This document shows, piece by piece, positions 17,700 to 27,423 of a stretch of DNA of 64,000 nt. A program made the position numbers and the translations under genes. The notes under the pieces were generated by a model. It did not search any database. It saw nothing but the letters and a program-made list of their open reading frames with translations, and had not been told where the DNA came from. This stretch comes from Rhizobium sp. (GTDB lineage Bacteria; Pseudomonadota; Alphaproteobacteria; Rhizobiales; Rhizobiaceae). The first letter of the stretch is position 1; the number at the start of each line of letters is the position of its first letter. The stretch spans positions 1,042,696 to 1,106,695 of the forward strand of contig PEKW01000002.1 of NCBI GenBank assembly GCA_002796995.1, given 5' to 3'.

Positions 17700-18511
17700 C
17701 GGCAGCGCGGGCCGCGCCCGCCGAGCGACGGCTGCTGCTGCGGCTTTTGCGGCTTGCCCTGCGCGGCCCGCTCGAGCTTTCGGCCGGGACGGGCGGCGGG
17801 ATTTGCTTCAAGGGCGCCGATGCAGAGATCGCCGACGTGCCGGCAAGCCTGCTGCGCGAGGCCGTAGCGCGCGGCCTGATCCTGCGCGACGGTCCACGGA
17901 TCCGGGCGGGCGAGGGCACGCGCACCTATCTGCGCCGCGCCATGGCCGAGCCGGGCGACGAGGCTTTTCTCGAGCAGCACCGCGACATCGCGGTGGAGAT
18001 GCTGGTAGAGGAGGGCGTGCGCCGCCCGGTGCGGCGCAATCTGACGGAATCGCCGCTCGGCGGGCTTGCCCGGCTGAAGGACCGCGCGGGCACCGCCTAT
18101 TACGATGCCGAGGCGATCGCCGCCGGCGAGCGGCTGGCGGCCGATTTCGAGCGCGCCGGCCTGCAGCCGCGCATCACCGCCGCCTGGGAGCCACGACTGG
18201 CGAGCCGGATGAAGGGAGCGGCCCCCGCGGCAGTCGAGATCGCCGATTCGGCGCTCGGTGCCCGCGCCCGGCTCAATGCGGCGATCGAGGCGATCGGCCC
18301 GGAACTGTCCGGCGTGGCGCTCGACGTCTGCTGCTTCATGAAGGGCCTGGAAACGGTTGAGCGCGAACGCCAGTGGCCGGCCCGCTCCGCCAAGCTGATG
18401 CTGCGCACCGCGCTTAATGCGCTCGCCCGCCACTACGCCCCACCGCCGCCCCATCAGCGCCGCCGCCGCCATCACTGGGGCACGGAAGACTTTCGCCCGG
18501 AGATCGGGTGA
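17696..18511 (+). CDS. DUF6456 domain protein
   Basis: This 271-residue protein of the DUF6456 family has conserved NLTESPLGGLARLKD and a C-terminal segment LSGVALDVCCFMKGLETVERERQWPARSAKLMLRTAL. It is translationally coupled to the DnaA-like helix-turn-helix gene. The C-terminal domain resembles helix-turn-helix or replication-associated proteins. The function is unknown; the coupling suggests that the two act together on DNA. Confidence 0.8.
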   Translation: MTAARAAPAERRLLLRLLRLALRGPLELSAGTGGGICFKGADAEIADVPASLLREAVARGLILRDGPRIRAGEGTRTYLRRAMAEPGDEAFLEQHRDIAVEMLVEEGVRRPVRRNLTESPLGGLARLKDRAGTAYYDAEAIAAGERLAADFERAGLQPRITAAWEPRLASRMKGAAPAAVEIADSALGARARLNAAIEAIGPELSGVALDVCCFMKGLETVERERQWPARSAKLMLRTALNALARHYAPPPPHQRRRRHHWGTEDFRPEIG

Positions 18512-18588
18512 GGGGGCGTTCGAGGTGGGCGGCCGGCGAACTTGTCGTCCGTGTGCCCGGCAGGGCGGAGGGAGTGTTCCGCGCCCGT

Positions 18589-19005
18589 CTACACCAGATG
18601 CCGCGCCGCCTCCTCGCGGATCCGCTGGATCATCGAGCGCAGGCCGTTGGCGCGCTGGGCGGAGAGATGCTCGATCAGGCCGAGGCGGGAGAAGAGCTCG
18701 ATGGCGTCGAAGGCGACGATGTCAGAGGCGCGCTTGCCGGAATAGGCGGCGAGCACGATCGCGACGAGCCCGCGCACGATATGCGCGTCCGAATCGCCGG
18801 TCAGGTCGATGACCGGGTCGGGACCCTCATGCGGATGGGTCGAAAGCCAGACCTGGCTGGCGCAGCCCTTGACCTTGTTCTCCGGCGTTCTCTCCGCCTC
18901 CGGCAGGTCGGGAAGCGCCTTGCCGAGCTCCATCACGTAACGCATCCGGTCTTCCCAGTCGTCCAGGAAGGCAAAATCCTCGGTCATCTGCGCAAGCGTC
19001 GTCAT
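18589..19005 (-). CDS. sufE: SufE-family Fe-S cluster assembly protein
   Basis: This 138-residue SufE activates the SufS cysteine desulfurase by accepting sulfur on its conserved cysteine (KVKGCASQVW). The family regions LGKALPDLPE and VRGLVAIVLAAYSGK are present. Start ATG 19005 gives the usual MTTL...EDFAFLDDWEDRMRY N-terminus. It is a single gene here, apart from any suf operon. Confidence 0.93.
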   Translation of the reverse strand: MTTLAQMTEDFAFLDDWEDRMRYVMELGKALPDLPEAERTPENKVKGCASQVWLSTHPHEGPDPVIDLTGDSDAHIVRGLVAIVLAAYSGKRASDIVAFDAIELFSRLGLIEHLSAQRANGLRSMIQRIREEAARHLV

Positions 19006-19312
19006 GGGGCGTCTTATCCGGTTTCTGCAACGGTCCCCGGTATAGGCGATCCCGGCGGCCATTTGAACCTTTGACCGCGGCGAAAGTGCCGGGAAAAAAG
19101 AAAAGCCGCGAGGACAAGGGGTTCCTCGCGGCTCGGCAGTATGGCCGAAATTTCCTGTGGGACAGGCAGACAGGCAACCGAGCGCCGGGCCGCAGAGGCG
19201 GACAGGGTGGCGCTCCGATGCAAGCGGTGGTCCGGGGCGGGCGTGGTGCCCCGGGGAATTCTTTTGATGCCGCGCCGGGCCTTGTCGGCTCAGGCGGGCG
19301 TGAAGGCCTCGT

Positions 19313-19765
19313 TCAGGACTTCGGCGGCGTATAGGGTTTCGGGCCGTTGCCGGTCCGCGGCTTGGGCTGCGGCACGACCGTGCCGGTGGTGACCACGTCG
19401 GTGACCGGCTCGGCCTTGACCGGCACGGCCTCGGCGGTCAGCGACGGGCGGGCGGGCTTGTTCTCGGCCACCGCCTCGTCGCCACCGTCGGCAAACTGGG
19501 CGTCGAGCAGCTGGTAGGCGACGAGCGCACCTTCGCGGGCCCGCTCTCCCAGCGCCTGGAACGTCTCGGCGCCCTTCTCGCAGACATCAGGCTTTTCCGT
19601 GCAGATGGCGGAGAGATACTGATAGGCATCGGTTGCCGCCGCGATCGCGTCGCTCATTTCAAGGCGCGGTCCGCCGGCGGTGTCTTCCTGAGGCTGGCTG
19701 CTGAAGAACGACAGCACCACCAGCGTCATCGAGCACCAGAAAGCTCCCTTGATCAGAAACCACAT
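19313..19765 (-). CDS. DUF5330 domain protein
   Basis: About 150 residues, with an N-terminal signal or anchor (MWFLIKGAFWCSMTLVVLSFF), a short helical region with two cysteines (AICTEKPDVCEKG), and a Pro-rich C-terminal tail. This matches DUF5330, a rhizobial envelope protein of unknown function. The start could be GTG 19777 or ATG 19765; the latter begins directly at the hydrophobic segment. Nothing codes between this gene and the kinase gene at 20259. Confidence 0.75.
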   Translation of the reverse strand: MWFLIKGAFWCSMTLVVLSFFSSQPQEDTAGGPRLEMSDAIAAATDAYQYLSAICTEKPDVCEKGAETFQALGERAREGALVAYQLLDAQFADGGDEAVAENKPARPSLTAEAVPVKAEPVTDVVTTGTVVPQPKPRTGNGPKPYTPPKS

Positions 19766-20258
19766 CGTCTTCACCAATCCCGTTTTGCCCGTCCCAATCC
19801 CGTTTCTCCGGTCATTGTCGGGTCGTGCCGGGTTGTCTCCCGGACTTGTGAGGGCAAGCTATCGGCGGGGTGCAAAGATCGCTTTGCAAAACCCGCTCGG
19901 ATTTGTCTCAAATTTGAACGAACGGCGTGTCCGCGGCCGCTCGTTTGGCATTTCAGTCAAACTTTAGGGACTGGCGTTAAGCATAATTGTGGCGGCGGCC
20001 CGGCAATCCACCGCTTCTTGGCCCGGGGCTTCGACACAAATCTTAACGCAATCGGGAAAACACAGACAAATCCGCTGCTTACGCCCCATTAACCACGTTT
20101 GAGAAAGCCCGGCGGAAGTGTCCCAAACTGGGCCTTCGCCGGCCTTTCCGGGGCTCCGGAAGGCCTTGCCTTATCTTTTCCTTAAGCGCATCGGCCCTAA
20201 GGTCGGGCTCTCGAAATCGAACCGTTTCGCGGGTTTTGGCGTGCAGGTATTGCGTAAC

Positions 20259-21788
20259 ATGGCTGACAGAGCGAAAGCGATTCTCGATCGCGCGGCCGAC
20301 CGCTGCCTGGCGTCGAACGGCGGCGGGGAACCGGCCGATCCGCGCGAGATCGCGGTGGTGCGCCACCTCGCCGCCGGCTTTGCCGTGATGCTGTTTGCCG
20401 TGCCCCTGACGCTCTCCTTCTATTATGGCCCGGCCGTGGCGCTGCCGCTCGGCTTTGCCGCCGTCGTCTCGCTCTTTCTTCTCTGCGCCGTCGCCCTGAT
20501 CGCCCTTCGCCGCGCCACCTATCCGGCCGCCGTGAATGATGGTGCCGACAACGAGTTCTGCTCGCCCTTCGATGTCTGCCCGGGCCTGCTGCTCGGTCTC
20601 GACACCGCCGGCAATGTGCGCGAGGCCGCCGGCCGCGACCGCGAAATGTTCCTGTCCTTCCTGCGTGATCCCTTCGGCCGTCCCTTCGCCGACCAGGTCC
20701 ATGTCTCCGACCGCATCGCCTTCGTTCAGGCGCTCGATGCCCTGCGCCAGGGCGCCGATGCCGTGGTCATCGACCTGCGCCTCGACCGCCCGGTCATCGG
20801 CATCGACCAGGCGCAGTTCATGAACGTGCGCATGGACATGACCGCGACGCGAAAGGCCGACGGCCAGCTCGCCTTCGTCTATGCCCAGCTGCTCGACATT
20901 GCCGGCGAGATGCAGATCCGTAATGCCGCGCTCGCCAAGGAAGACGAGGCGGTTGCCGCCCATGAGGCGAAGTCGCGCTTCCTCGCCGCCGTCAGCCACG
21001 AGCTGCGCACCCCGCTCAACGCCATTCTCGGCTTTTCCGACATTCTCGCCGGCGAATATTTCGGCAAGCTCGAAAACGACCGCCAGCGCGAATATGTCCA
21101 GCTGATCCGCCAGTCGGGCGCCCATCTGCTCTCCGTCGTCAACGCGATGCTCGACATGTCGAAGATCGAGGCCGGCCGCTACGAACTGATGCTCGAGCAT
21201 TTCGTCATCGGCGAGGCCGTGTCCGAATGCGAGCAGATGCTGTCGCTGCAGGCCGCCAGCAAGGGCGTGACGCTCACCAGCCGCATTGCCCGCGGGCTCG
21301 GCGAGGTCGTCGCCGACGAACGCGCCGTGCGCCAGGTCTTGATCAATCTCGTCGGCAATGCCATCAAGTTCACGGAAAGTGGCGGCTCGGTCATCGTCGA
21401 CGCCAGCCGCGACGGGCGCGACCTGAAGATCGTCGTCTCCGACACCGGCATCGGCATCGCGCCGGAAAAAATGGCCCTGATCGGCCGGCCCTTCACCCAG
21501 GTCCACAGCGACCTGAGCCGCGCCTACGAAGGCTCCGGTCTCGGCCTGTCGCTGGTCAAGGGCTTGACGGCGTTGCATGGCGGGACTTTCCTGATGGAAA
21601 GCCGGCCGGGCGAGGGCACCGTGGTCACCGTGCGCCTGCCGGCCGATGGCTCGGGCGTCGAGGCCGAGGCTGTGGACGGGCACAATACGGTCGAGTTTCC
21701 GCCGCGGTTGAAGGCCATGGACAGGCCGGACGCGATGGAGAGCGAAAGAAAGACTGGGTATGACGAAGCCAAAGCGAAAATCGCCTGA
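20259..21788 (+). CDS. Membrane sensor histidine kinase
   Basis: The probable start is ATG 20259 (509 residues, MADRAKAILDRAADRCL). The frame is open further upstream, but that part is unlike a protein. Two transmembrane helices (about residues 37-85) precede a degenerate PAS-like region (110-215). The H-box FLAAVSHELRTPLNAI, N-box LINLVGNAIKFTE and G-boxes DTGIGIAPEKM and GSGLGLSLVKG are all intact. The cognate response regulator is not in the window. The 3' end overlaps the peptidoglycan-binding protein gene by 29 bp, suggesting an envelope-stress role. Confidence 0.88.
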   Translation: MADRAKAILDRAADRCLASNGGGEPADPREIAVVRHLAAGFAVMLFAVPLTLSFYYGPAVALPLGFAAVVSLFLLCAVALIALRRATYPAAVNDGADNEFCSPFDVCPGLLLGLDTAGNVREAAGRDREMFLSFLRDPFGRPFADQVHVSDRIAFVQALDALRQGADAVVIDLRLDRPVIGIDQAQFMNVRMDMTATRKADGQLAFVYAQLLDIAGEMQIRNAALAKEDEAVAAHEAKSRFLAAVSHELRTPLNAILGFSDILAGEYFGKLENDRQREYVQLIRQSGAHLLSVVNAMLDMSKIEAGRYELMLEHFVIGEAVSECEQMLSLQAASKGVTLTSRIARGLGEVVADERAVRQVLINLVGNAIKFTESGGSVIVDASRDGRDLKIVVSDTGIGIAPEKMALIGRPFTQVHSDLSRAYEGSGLGLSLVKGLTALHGGTFLMESRPGEGTVVTVRLPADGSGVEAEAVDGHNTVEFPPRLKAMDRPDAMESERKTGYDEAKAKIA

Positions 21789-22761
21789 GAAGAAGAAGGC
21801 CCCCCCGCGGGTGGCCGGCCTTCTGCTCGCCGGCGCCGGCGCGCTGGCACGCCTCGTCGGCCGCCATCCGCGGCCGGTGGGCGGGCTCGCCGCCTTTTCC
21901 GTCGCCTTCGGTTTCATCGCCGCCAATGCGCTCTGGTACCAGCCGGGCCAGCATCCCTCGCCGATCTTCTCGACCCGCGATACGAGCGATTTCAACGCGC
22001 TCGCCGGCGTCACCCGCAATGCCCGCCTCGAGCAGGACCCGGCGACCGTCACCACCTTCAAGATCGAGCGCGAGGATGCCAGCGCCCCGGCCTCGGCATC
22101 TCCGGCCGGCGATCCGGCGGCAACCGCAGCCGACACCGCGACACCGGCACCGGCACCGGACACCGTCGCCGTGCCCGACAATTCGCCGCTCGTGGTCTCC
22201 GTTCAGGGCGAGCTTGCCCGGCTCGGCCTTTATGACGGCGTCGCAGACGGCGTGATCGGCCCGCGCACCGAGGCCGCCATCGCCGTCTTCCAGCGCTCGA
22301 TCGGGGTCGAGGCGAACGGCCTCGTCAGCCCGGAACTGCTGGCCGCGCTGAAGGTCGACAGCCGCGTCACCGCCGCCGTGCCGAAGAGCCGCCCGGCCGA
22401 GGACCTGAGCGCGCCTGCCGCGGTCGCCGACCCGGTCGCCGCCGCCATCCGCAATGCGCAGAAGGTTGTCGTCACCGCTCCGACCAAGCCGCAGGTCACC
22501 CGCAATGCCGCCCGGCCCGCCGTCGCGCCGCCCGCCGCCCTGCCGGTCTCGCTGCGCGGCACGGCTGAAGATGCGGCGCTGATCATGGAAATCCAGCGCG
22601 GCCTTGCCAACATCGCCTATACCGATGTCAGCGTCGACGGCGTCGCCGGCGAACAGACCCGCGCCGCCATCCGCCGCTTCGAGCGCCACTACCGCCTGCC
22701 GGAAACCGGCGAGCCGAGCGAGACTGTGCTGAAGAAACTCCGCGACATCGGCGCGCTTTAA
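21760..22761 (+). CDS. Peptidoglycan-binding protein with two PG_binding_1 domains
   Basis: This 333-residue protein has a basic cytosolic N-terminus (MTKPKRKSPEKKK), one transmembrane helix (about 38-58) and a Pro/Ala-rich periplasmic linker. Two PG_binding_1 repeats follow: VVSVQGELARLGLYDGVADGVIG (about 145-205) and IMEIQRGLANIAYTDVSVDGVAGE (about 270-330). It overlaps the histidine kinase gene, so the kinase and a cell-wall-binding partner are co-expressed. Confidence 0.88.
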   Translation: MTKPKRKSPEKKKAPPRVAGLLLAGAGALARLVGRHPRPVGGLAAFSVAFGFIAANALWYQPGQHPSPIFSTRDTSDFNALAGVTRNARLEQDPATVTTFKIEREDASAPASASPAGDPAATAADTATPAPAPDTVAVPDNSPLVVSVQGELARLGLYDGVADGVIGPRTEAAIAVFQRSIGVEANGLVSPELLAALKVDSRVTAAVPKSRPAEDLSAPAAVADPVAAAIRNAQKVVVTAPTKPQVTRNAARPAVAPPAALPVSLRGTAEDAALIMEIQRGLANIAYTDVSVDGVAGEQTRAAIRRFERHYRLPETGEPSETVLKKLRDIGAL

Positions 22762-22802
22762 GGCCCATTGCCAGAAGTTTTCCGGCGCATTCATCCTGTG
22801 GC

Positions 22803-22983
22803 ATGGAGCGTCACAACGTTGGAAATGCTGTCTTGACCGATCCGGCTCATCGGTGCCCGTGCTGCTGCTTCCGCACGCTGCAGGAACGCGGCGTCTGTGA
22901 AATATGCCCGGTGGCTCCGGGAAGATGACGGACAGGACGTTCTGGATGCCGCCGCGCGGGCACAAATCGCGCCTAGACCTTGA
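22803..22983 (+). pseudogene. Broken CPCC-family (Cys-rich) gene
   Basis: The first frame gives HRCPCCCFRTLQERGVCEICPV and then stops at 22928. A shift of frame resumes EDDGQDVLDAA from 22921 and stops at 22983. Intact CPCC proteins read CPCC(G)(Y/F)RTL...YEICPVCFWEDDGQD. The gap at GTG-GCTCCGG-GAAGAT is two bases short of the expected V-C-F-W-E-D codons, so a 2-nt deletion explains the break. The protein would also be truncated. CPCC proteins often sit in polymorphic-toxin immunity loci. Confidence 0.65.
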
Positions 22984-23109
22984 TAGCCGTCGATTTTTCA
23001 ACTGGATGCTCCGGCGTCACCTTCCGCACCAAGCCAGAATAGCTTGCGAATTTCGCCACGCATCCACTAGACTTGTGCACATACCTAGTGAAACATGTGG
23101 GCGGGGTAT

Positions 23110-23529
23110 ATGCAGGTCAGATGTCACGAAGGGGTTGGGCCAATATGCTTTGGCATGAGCCCCGACGACTTGCGGGCGGTCCTGGGCGCCGAGTTCACCA
23201 GCTTCAAGCGCGGCCCGGACAGTGTCCACCCGTGTGACCATTTCGGCGAACTTGAGTGCTTTGTGTACTATGATGATGCCAATTGTCTGGTCGAGGCGAT
23301 TGAGTTCGCAGCGCCCGCCGCACCCAAGCTTGACGGCCTGGATCTGCTCGGCCTGGGTTTTGCAGACTTGATTGAAATTATCAGGCAAACGGATCCGAAT
23401 GTTTCCGTGGAAAGCGACGGGTTCATTTCGTTGCGGCTTGGTATAGGCGGCTGGGCTCCCTCTGCGCAGGAGCAACCGGACGATCCGGCGGAATCGATAA
23501 TAGTCTTTGCTCCCGGCTACTATGACTGA
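23110..23529 (+). CDS. Immunity-like hypothetical protein
   Basis: This protein of 139 residues, if started at ATG 23110 (behind GCGGGG), is acidic and alpha/beta, with [13 protein letters not shown] near the N-terminus and a C-terminus ending [10 protein letters not shown]. Proteins of this type occur as single immunity-like genes in polymorphic toxin loci. No toxin gene is present here. It lies directly after the broken CPCC gene, so the two look like the remnant of an immunity cassette. An in-frame ATG at 23095 is an alternative start. Confidence 0.55.
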   Translation: MQVRCHEGVGPICFGMSPDDLRAVLGAEFTSFKRGPDSVHPCDHFGELECFVYYDDANCLVEAIEFAAPAAPKLDGLDLLGLGFADLIEIIRQTDPNVSVESDGFISLRLGIGGWAPSAQEQPDDPAESIIVFAPGYYD

Positions 23530-23645
23530 TTGACGATCGGCCGGCAGAAGTGGCGCCCCGTATCGTTAATCCCGCATATGCGTACATTTGCAAATCCTTA
23601 ACCGTGATGCGCCACAATCGCGCATTCCCCGGGAGAGGAACTGCA

Positions 23646-25115
23646 ATGAGTGCACAGACAAGCCTGGCGTCGCCAGAGGAATTCATCGAAGAGCCGCCGG
23701 CCGCAGAGGCCGAGCGGGCGCGTAGCGCCGACGCCGAGACGCTGCGCCGGATCGTCAGCAAGCTCGCCGACGAGGCCTCGACGCTCGGCATCGACCTGGT
23801 CGACATCGCCGGCGCCATCCAGGACGTCGCCGCCATGTCGAAGCGCCATGCCTCGACCTTCGACCAGGTGACCCGCACCGCGCTCTCCATCGCCGAAACC
23901 AACAAGACCGTTGCCTCCTCGCTGCGCGCCACCGACGAGACCGCGGTCGAGGCCCGCCGCATGCTCGGCGAATCCTCCGCACGGCTTTCCGGCGCGGTCG
24001 GCAAGATCGACCTGATGGTCGCCGCCTCCCAGGAAATCTCGACCGAGATCGGCTCCTTCTCGATCTCGCTCGGCAATGTCGACAAGGTCGCCGAGGAGAT
24101 CGGCTCGATCGCCCGCCAGACCAATCTTCTCGCCCTCAACGCCGCGATCGAGGCCGCCCGCGCCGGCGAGGCCGGCAAGGGCTTTGCCGTCGTCGCCGCC
24201 GAAATTCGCGCGTTGTCGCTGCAGACCTCGCAGGCCACCGGCTCGATCCAGCAGACGCTGAACGAGATCCGCGGCAAGATCGGCCGCCTGTCGGAGGCCG
24301 GCCGCGGCGCCAGCGAAAGCGCGCTCAACGTGCGCGAGACCTCGCAGGCGATGAACAGCTCGTTCGGCTCGATGGAGCAGGTCATCACCCGCATCCTCGA
24401 CGGCTCCTCCGTCATGGCCCGCACCACCGACACCGTCGACCAGCAATGCGCCGAATTCGTCGGCACGCTCAATGTCATGGCCGGCGAGGTGCTGGAATCC
24501 GACAACGCCCTGCAGAATGCCGCGACCCGCGTCGACCGGGTCGTGGCGCTCTCCGAAACGCTGATCCAGCTCACCGCCTCGGCCGGCATCGAGACCGCCG
24601 ACAGCCCGTGGATCAACGCCGCCCGCGATGTGGCAGAGCAGATCTCGGCCACCTTCCAGCGCGCCGTCGACGGCGGCCGCATCGGTTTGAGCGCGCTGTT
24701 CGACCGCAATTACCGGCCGATCGCCGGCACCGACCCGGTGCAGATGATGGCGGCGTTTACCGAATTCACCGACCAGGTCCTGCCGGGCATTCTCGAGCCG
24801 GTGCTGACGCTCTCCGACCGCATCGGCTTCTGCGCCGCGGTCGACACCAACGGCTACCTGCCGACCCACAACAAGAAGTTCTCCGCCCCCCAGCGCCCCG
24901 GCGATGCGGTGTGGAACACCGCCAACTGCCGCAACCGCCGCATCTTCGCCGATCGCGTCGGGCTGGCCGCCGGCCGCTCCACCGCGCCCTTCCTCGTCCA
25001 GACCTACCGGCGCGACATGGGCGGCGGCAATTTCGTCGTGATGAAGGACATTTCCGCCCCGATCACCGTCGGCGGCCGCCACTGGGGCGGCCTGCGCCTG
25101 GCGATCCGCGTCTGA
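23646..25115 (+). CDS. Soluble methyl-accepting chemotaxis protein with C-terminal sensor domain
   Basis: This 489-residue protein has no transmembrane segment. The coiled-coil signalling domain comes first, with hairpin tip [20 protein letters not shown] (about residues 157-177). A C-terminal Cache-like sensor follows (about 365-489: [52 protein letters not shown]). That is the reverse of the usual order. Start ATG 23646 follows GAGAGGA. It is a cytosolic chemoreceptor; its ligand is unknown. Confidence 0.9.
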   Translation: MSAQTSLASPEEFIEEPPAAEAERARSADAETLRRIVSKLADEASTLGIDLVDIAGAIQDVAAMSKRHASTFDQVTRTALSIAETNKTVASSLRATDETAVEARRMLGESSARLSGAVGKIDLMVAASQEISTEIGSFSISLGNVDKVAEEIGSIARQTNLLALNAAIEAARAGEAGKGFAVVAAEIRALSLQTSQATGSIQQTLNEIRGKIGRLSEAGRGASESALNVRETSQAMNSSFGSMEQVITRILDGSSVMARTTDTVDQQCAEFVGTLNVMAGEVLESDNALQNAATRVDRVVALSETLIQLTASAGIETADSPWINAARDVAEQISATFQRAVDGGRIGLSALFDRNYRPIAGTDPVQMMAAFTEFTDQVLPGILEPVLTLSDRIGFCAAVDTNGYLPTHNKKFSAPQRPGDAVWNTANCRNRRIFADRVGLAAGRSTAPFLVQTYRRDMGGGNFVVMKDISAPITVGGRHWGGLRLAIRV

Positions 25116-25387
25116 GGCTGACCGCCATCGGCGCCCGGCGCTTCACCGTCCGCCGATACACGCCATGCCCTTGGCCGTCAGCCGCGCGAACAGGCGCGGC
25201 AGCGGCCGTGTGCCCATGGCCGGGGCAGTGGGGCAGGGGGGGCAACGCCGCGCAACTTCCTTGGTCCGGCCACGATCTGTAAAGATTGCATTCAGCTTTT
25301 TCCGGTAAGTTTCCGTTAGCAATTCGCGCGCCAGCCCAAAGCGGCGCGCAGACTGGCGTCCCTGTTGTCTCGCGTTTCGGGTTCACA

Positions 25388-26518
25388 ATGCGTTTTTCGG
25401 CTGCACCAGCACTCCTCCTCGCCTGCCTGACCGTGGCCGGCTGCGTCTCCGGCTCCGAGCCGGAAAGCGTCCTGGACGGCATATCGCCGCAGCAGACGAG
25501 TTCGGCTTCGCCGACTCCGTCGGGCCCCGTGCCCTCGGCGTCGATCGGCAAGAGCGGCCGGCTCGCCCCCATGGCCGCCCAGCAATCGGCCCCCGACGCC
25601 ATGCTGCAGGCGGCAGCCGCCCCCGCAGCCCCGATGGCCGCGCCGTCCGCACCGCTTGCCGCCGCAGCCCCGCACGAGCTCGCCTGGGCCGGCCAGGTGC
25701 CTCAGCCCCAGGCCTTCGAGCCGGCGCAGGAAACGCTCGGCATGGCCGTGCCGACCGAGCGCCCGGTGGCAGCCCTGATGACGCCCGAGCCGCCGCTCGC
25801 CGCCGATCCGTCGCAGAAGAGGTCGCGCATCTACAGCCGCCAGTTCCGCGACGCCAAGCCGATCAATTTCGGCAAGCAGTCGCCGAAGAAGCTCGCCGTG
25901 CACGGCGTCGACGTGTCGCGCTGGCAGGGCGACATCGACTGGGCGAAGCTCAGGACCCAAGGGGCCAACTTCGCCTATATCAAGGCGACCGACGGCGGCG
26001 ACCATCTCGACCCGATGTTCAAGAAGAACTGGCGGCGCGCCAAGGAGGCCGGCATCAAGCGCGGCGCCTACCACTTCTTCTACTGGTGCCGCACGGCGAG
26101 CGAACAGGCCGACTGGTTCATCCGCAACGTGCCGCGCGAGGCGGGCGCCCTGCCGCCGGTCATCGACGTCGAATACAACGGCGAATCCAGCTGCAAGCGC
26201 CGTCTGTCGCGCGCCAAGGTGTTGGAAAAGATGCAGGTCTTCATGGACAAGCTGGAGCGCCACTACGGCCAGCGCCCGATCATCTACACCGCGCCCGACT
26301 TCTACCGCGACAACCTCAAGGGCGAATTCGCCGACTACCCCTTCTGGCTCCGCTCCGTCGCCGCCCACCCCTCCAAGGTCTATCCCGGCCGCAAATGGCT
26401 CTTCTGGCAATATTCCGGCTCTGGCCTGTCGCACGGCGTCAACGAGAAGATCGACCTCAACGTCTTCCACGGCTCGGAAGGCGAGTGGCACAACTGGGTG
26501 CAGGCGCGGGCGAGCTGA
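25388..26518 (+). CDS. GH25-family lysozyme-like lipoprotein
   Basis: This 376-residue protein starts at ATG 25388 and has a lipoprotein signal with lipobox LTVAGC (Cys19). A long Ala/Pro-rich linker (20-160) leads to a glycoside hydrolase 25 domain (about 170-375) with GVDVSRWQGDIDW, the catalytic VIDVEYN acids, and a C-terminal WQYSGSG segment. It likely cleaves or remodels peptidoglycan from the outer or inner membrane surface. The gene stands alone, just left of the AT-rich methylase operon. Confidence 0.92.
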   Translation: MRFSAAPALLLACLTVAGCVSGSEPESVLDGISPQQTSSASPTPSGPVPSASIGKSGRLAPMAAQQSAPDAMLQAAAAPAAPMAAPSAPLAAAAPHELAWAGQVPQPQAFEPAQETLGMAVPTERPVAALMTPEPPLAADPSQKRSRIYSRQFRDAKPINFGKQSPKKLAVHGVDVSRWQGDIDWAKLRTQGANFAYIKATDGGDHLDPMFKKNWRRAKEAGIKRGAYHFFYWCRTASEQADWFIRNVPREAGALPPVIDVEYNGESSCKRRLSRAKVLEKMQVFMDKLERHYGQRPIIYTAPDFYRDNLKGEFADYPFWLRSVAAHPSKVYPGRKWLFWQYSGSGLSHGVNEKIDLNVFHGSEGEWHNWVQARAS

Positions 26519-26568
26519 GTTGGGGCGTAAGCCGATCGTCCAGCCACAAGCCGACATGGGTCTTCACG

Positions 26569-27423
26569 TCAGGTAACGTGGACTTTGATTTGGTAACCTA
26601 AGGCGGAAGCTACACCTTTTAGTTTGGTAGCAATAGAAATTGCGTCAAGAAATCCCTTGCGGCACTTCCGAATCTTTTCAGCTGCTTGCTTAGCATTCTT
26701 CGGTGGATGGCTCGCTGTGTTCCTGAATTCTTTTATGAAGTCTCTCGCCCCACCTAGTGCCGCGCGATGGTTCTTAAAGGTGTCCGCCGCATATAGATCG
26801 TCAATCTGCGAGGCTAGCGCCTTCCCGAGTGTCGCGTTGCTGATGACGTTTCTCTTCTCCGCTTGACTCGCGATCGAAGAAATCATCGCTTCGATAATTT
26901 GGCCAGCCTCCTGCAATCCCTGACCCTCGTTCGCATGGTAGACCTCATGTGCCGCCCGGAAAGCGACTTTGAGGGGCTTGCTTAGATCGCGAATGTCGCG
27001 TTCGAGGACGTCAGGTGAAATGTGCTGTGCAAGTGGGACGCAAGTGTGCTGGATTGCCACAACACCGTCATCGTCCACAGTGATAATGCCAAAACCGTGA
27101 GATTTTAGGAGATTTACCTTGGTGTGCTTGGGGTCATTCTGATAGGCTTCTAAAGTACAGGCCTGAAATACAGAAACAGCAGAATCGAAGTGGCTGATTT
27201 CGTGCGCCGCGCCTTTCAGACTTTCCGGATAGAGATTGTCTTCCACCTCAACTGCAACAATTTTATATTTTCCTGCCTTAAGGTAATAGGAAGGGCGCCA
27301 CATAATCGCGTCGGAAATACCTTCTTCGATTTTTACGCCATTCCCACCAAATCGCGCTTTGCAGTGATTTAGCGATCTCTCGGCAACGAGCTTTAATCGA
27401 GCACTTAGGGTATCAAACGCCAT
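26569..27423 (-). CDS. HEPN-like protein with novel N-terminal domain, third gene of methylase-ParB operon
   Basis: This 284-residue protein has an N-terminal alpha/beta domain (1-130) with acidic strands (KIVAVEVEDNLYP, GIITVDDDG) that could be nuclease-like. The helical C-terminal half (about 150-260) contains EFRNTASHPP, that is R234-N-x3-H239, the HEPN RNase pattern. Start ATG 27423 overlaps the end of the ParB-like gene by 11 bp. Base composition is AT-richer than the surroundings. As the last gene of a methylase-ParB operon it is a candidate effector, but no family was recognised with certainty. Confidence 0.6.
   Translation of the reverse strand: MAFDTLSARLKLVAERSLNHCKARFGGNGVKIEEGISDAIMWRPSYYLKAGKYKIVAVEVEDNLYPESLKGAAHEISHFDSAVSVFQACTLEAYQNDPKHTKVNLLKSHGFGIITVDDDGVVAIQHTCVPLAQHISPDVLERDIRDLSKPLKVAFRAAHEVYHANEGQGLQEAGQIIEAMISSIASQAEKRNVISNATLGKALASQIDDLYAADTFKNHRAALGGARDFIKEFRNTASHPPKNAKQAAEKIRKCRKGFLDAISIATKLKGVASALGYQIKVHVT

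Noticed and set aside
20079..22181. Long open frame (700 codons) on the minus strand
   Set aside because: It lies fully antisense to the histidine kinase and peptidoglycan-binding genes; the protein is low-complexity and charge-rich, as expected from high GC at third codon positions.
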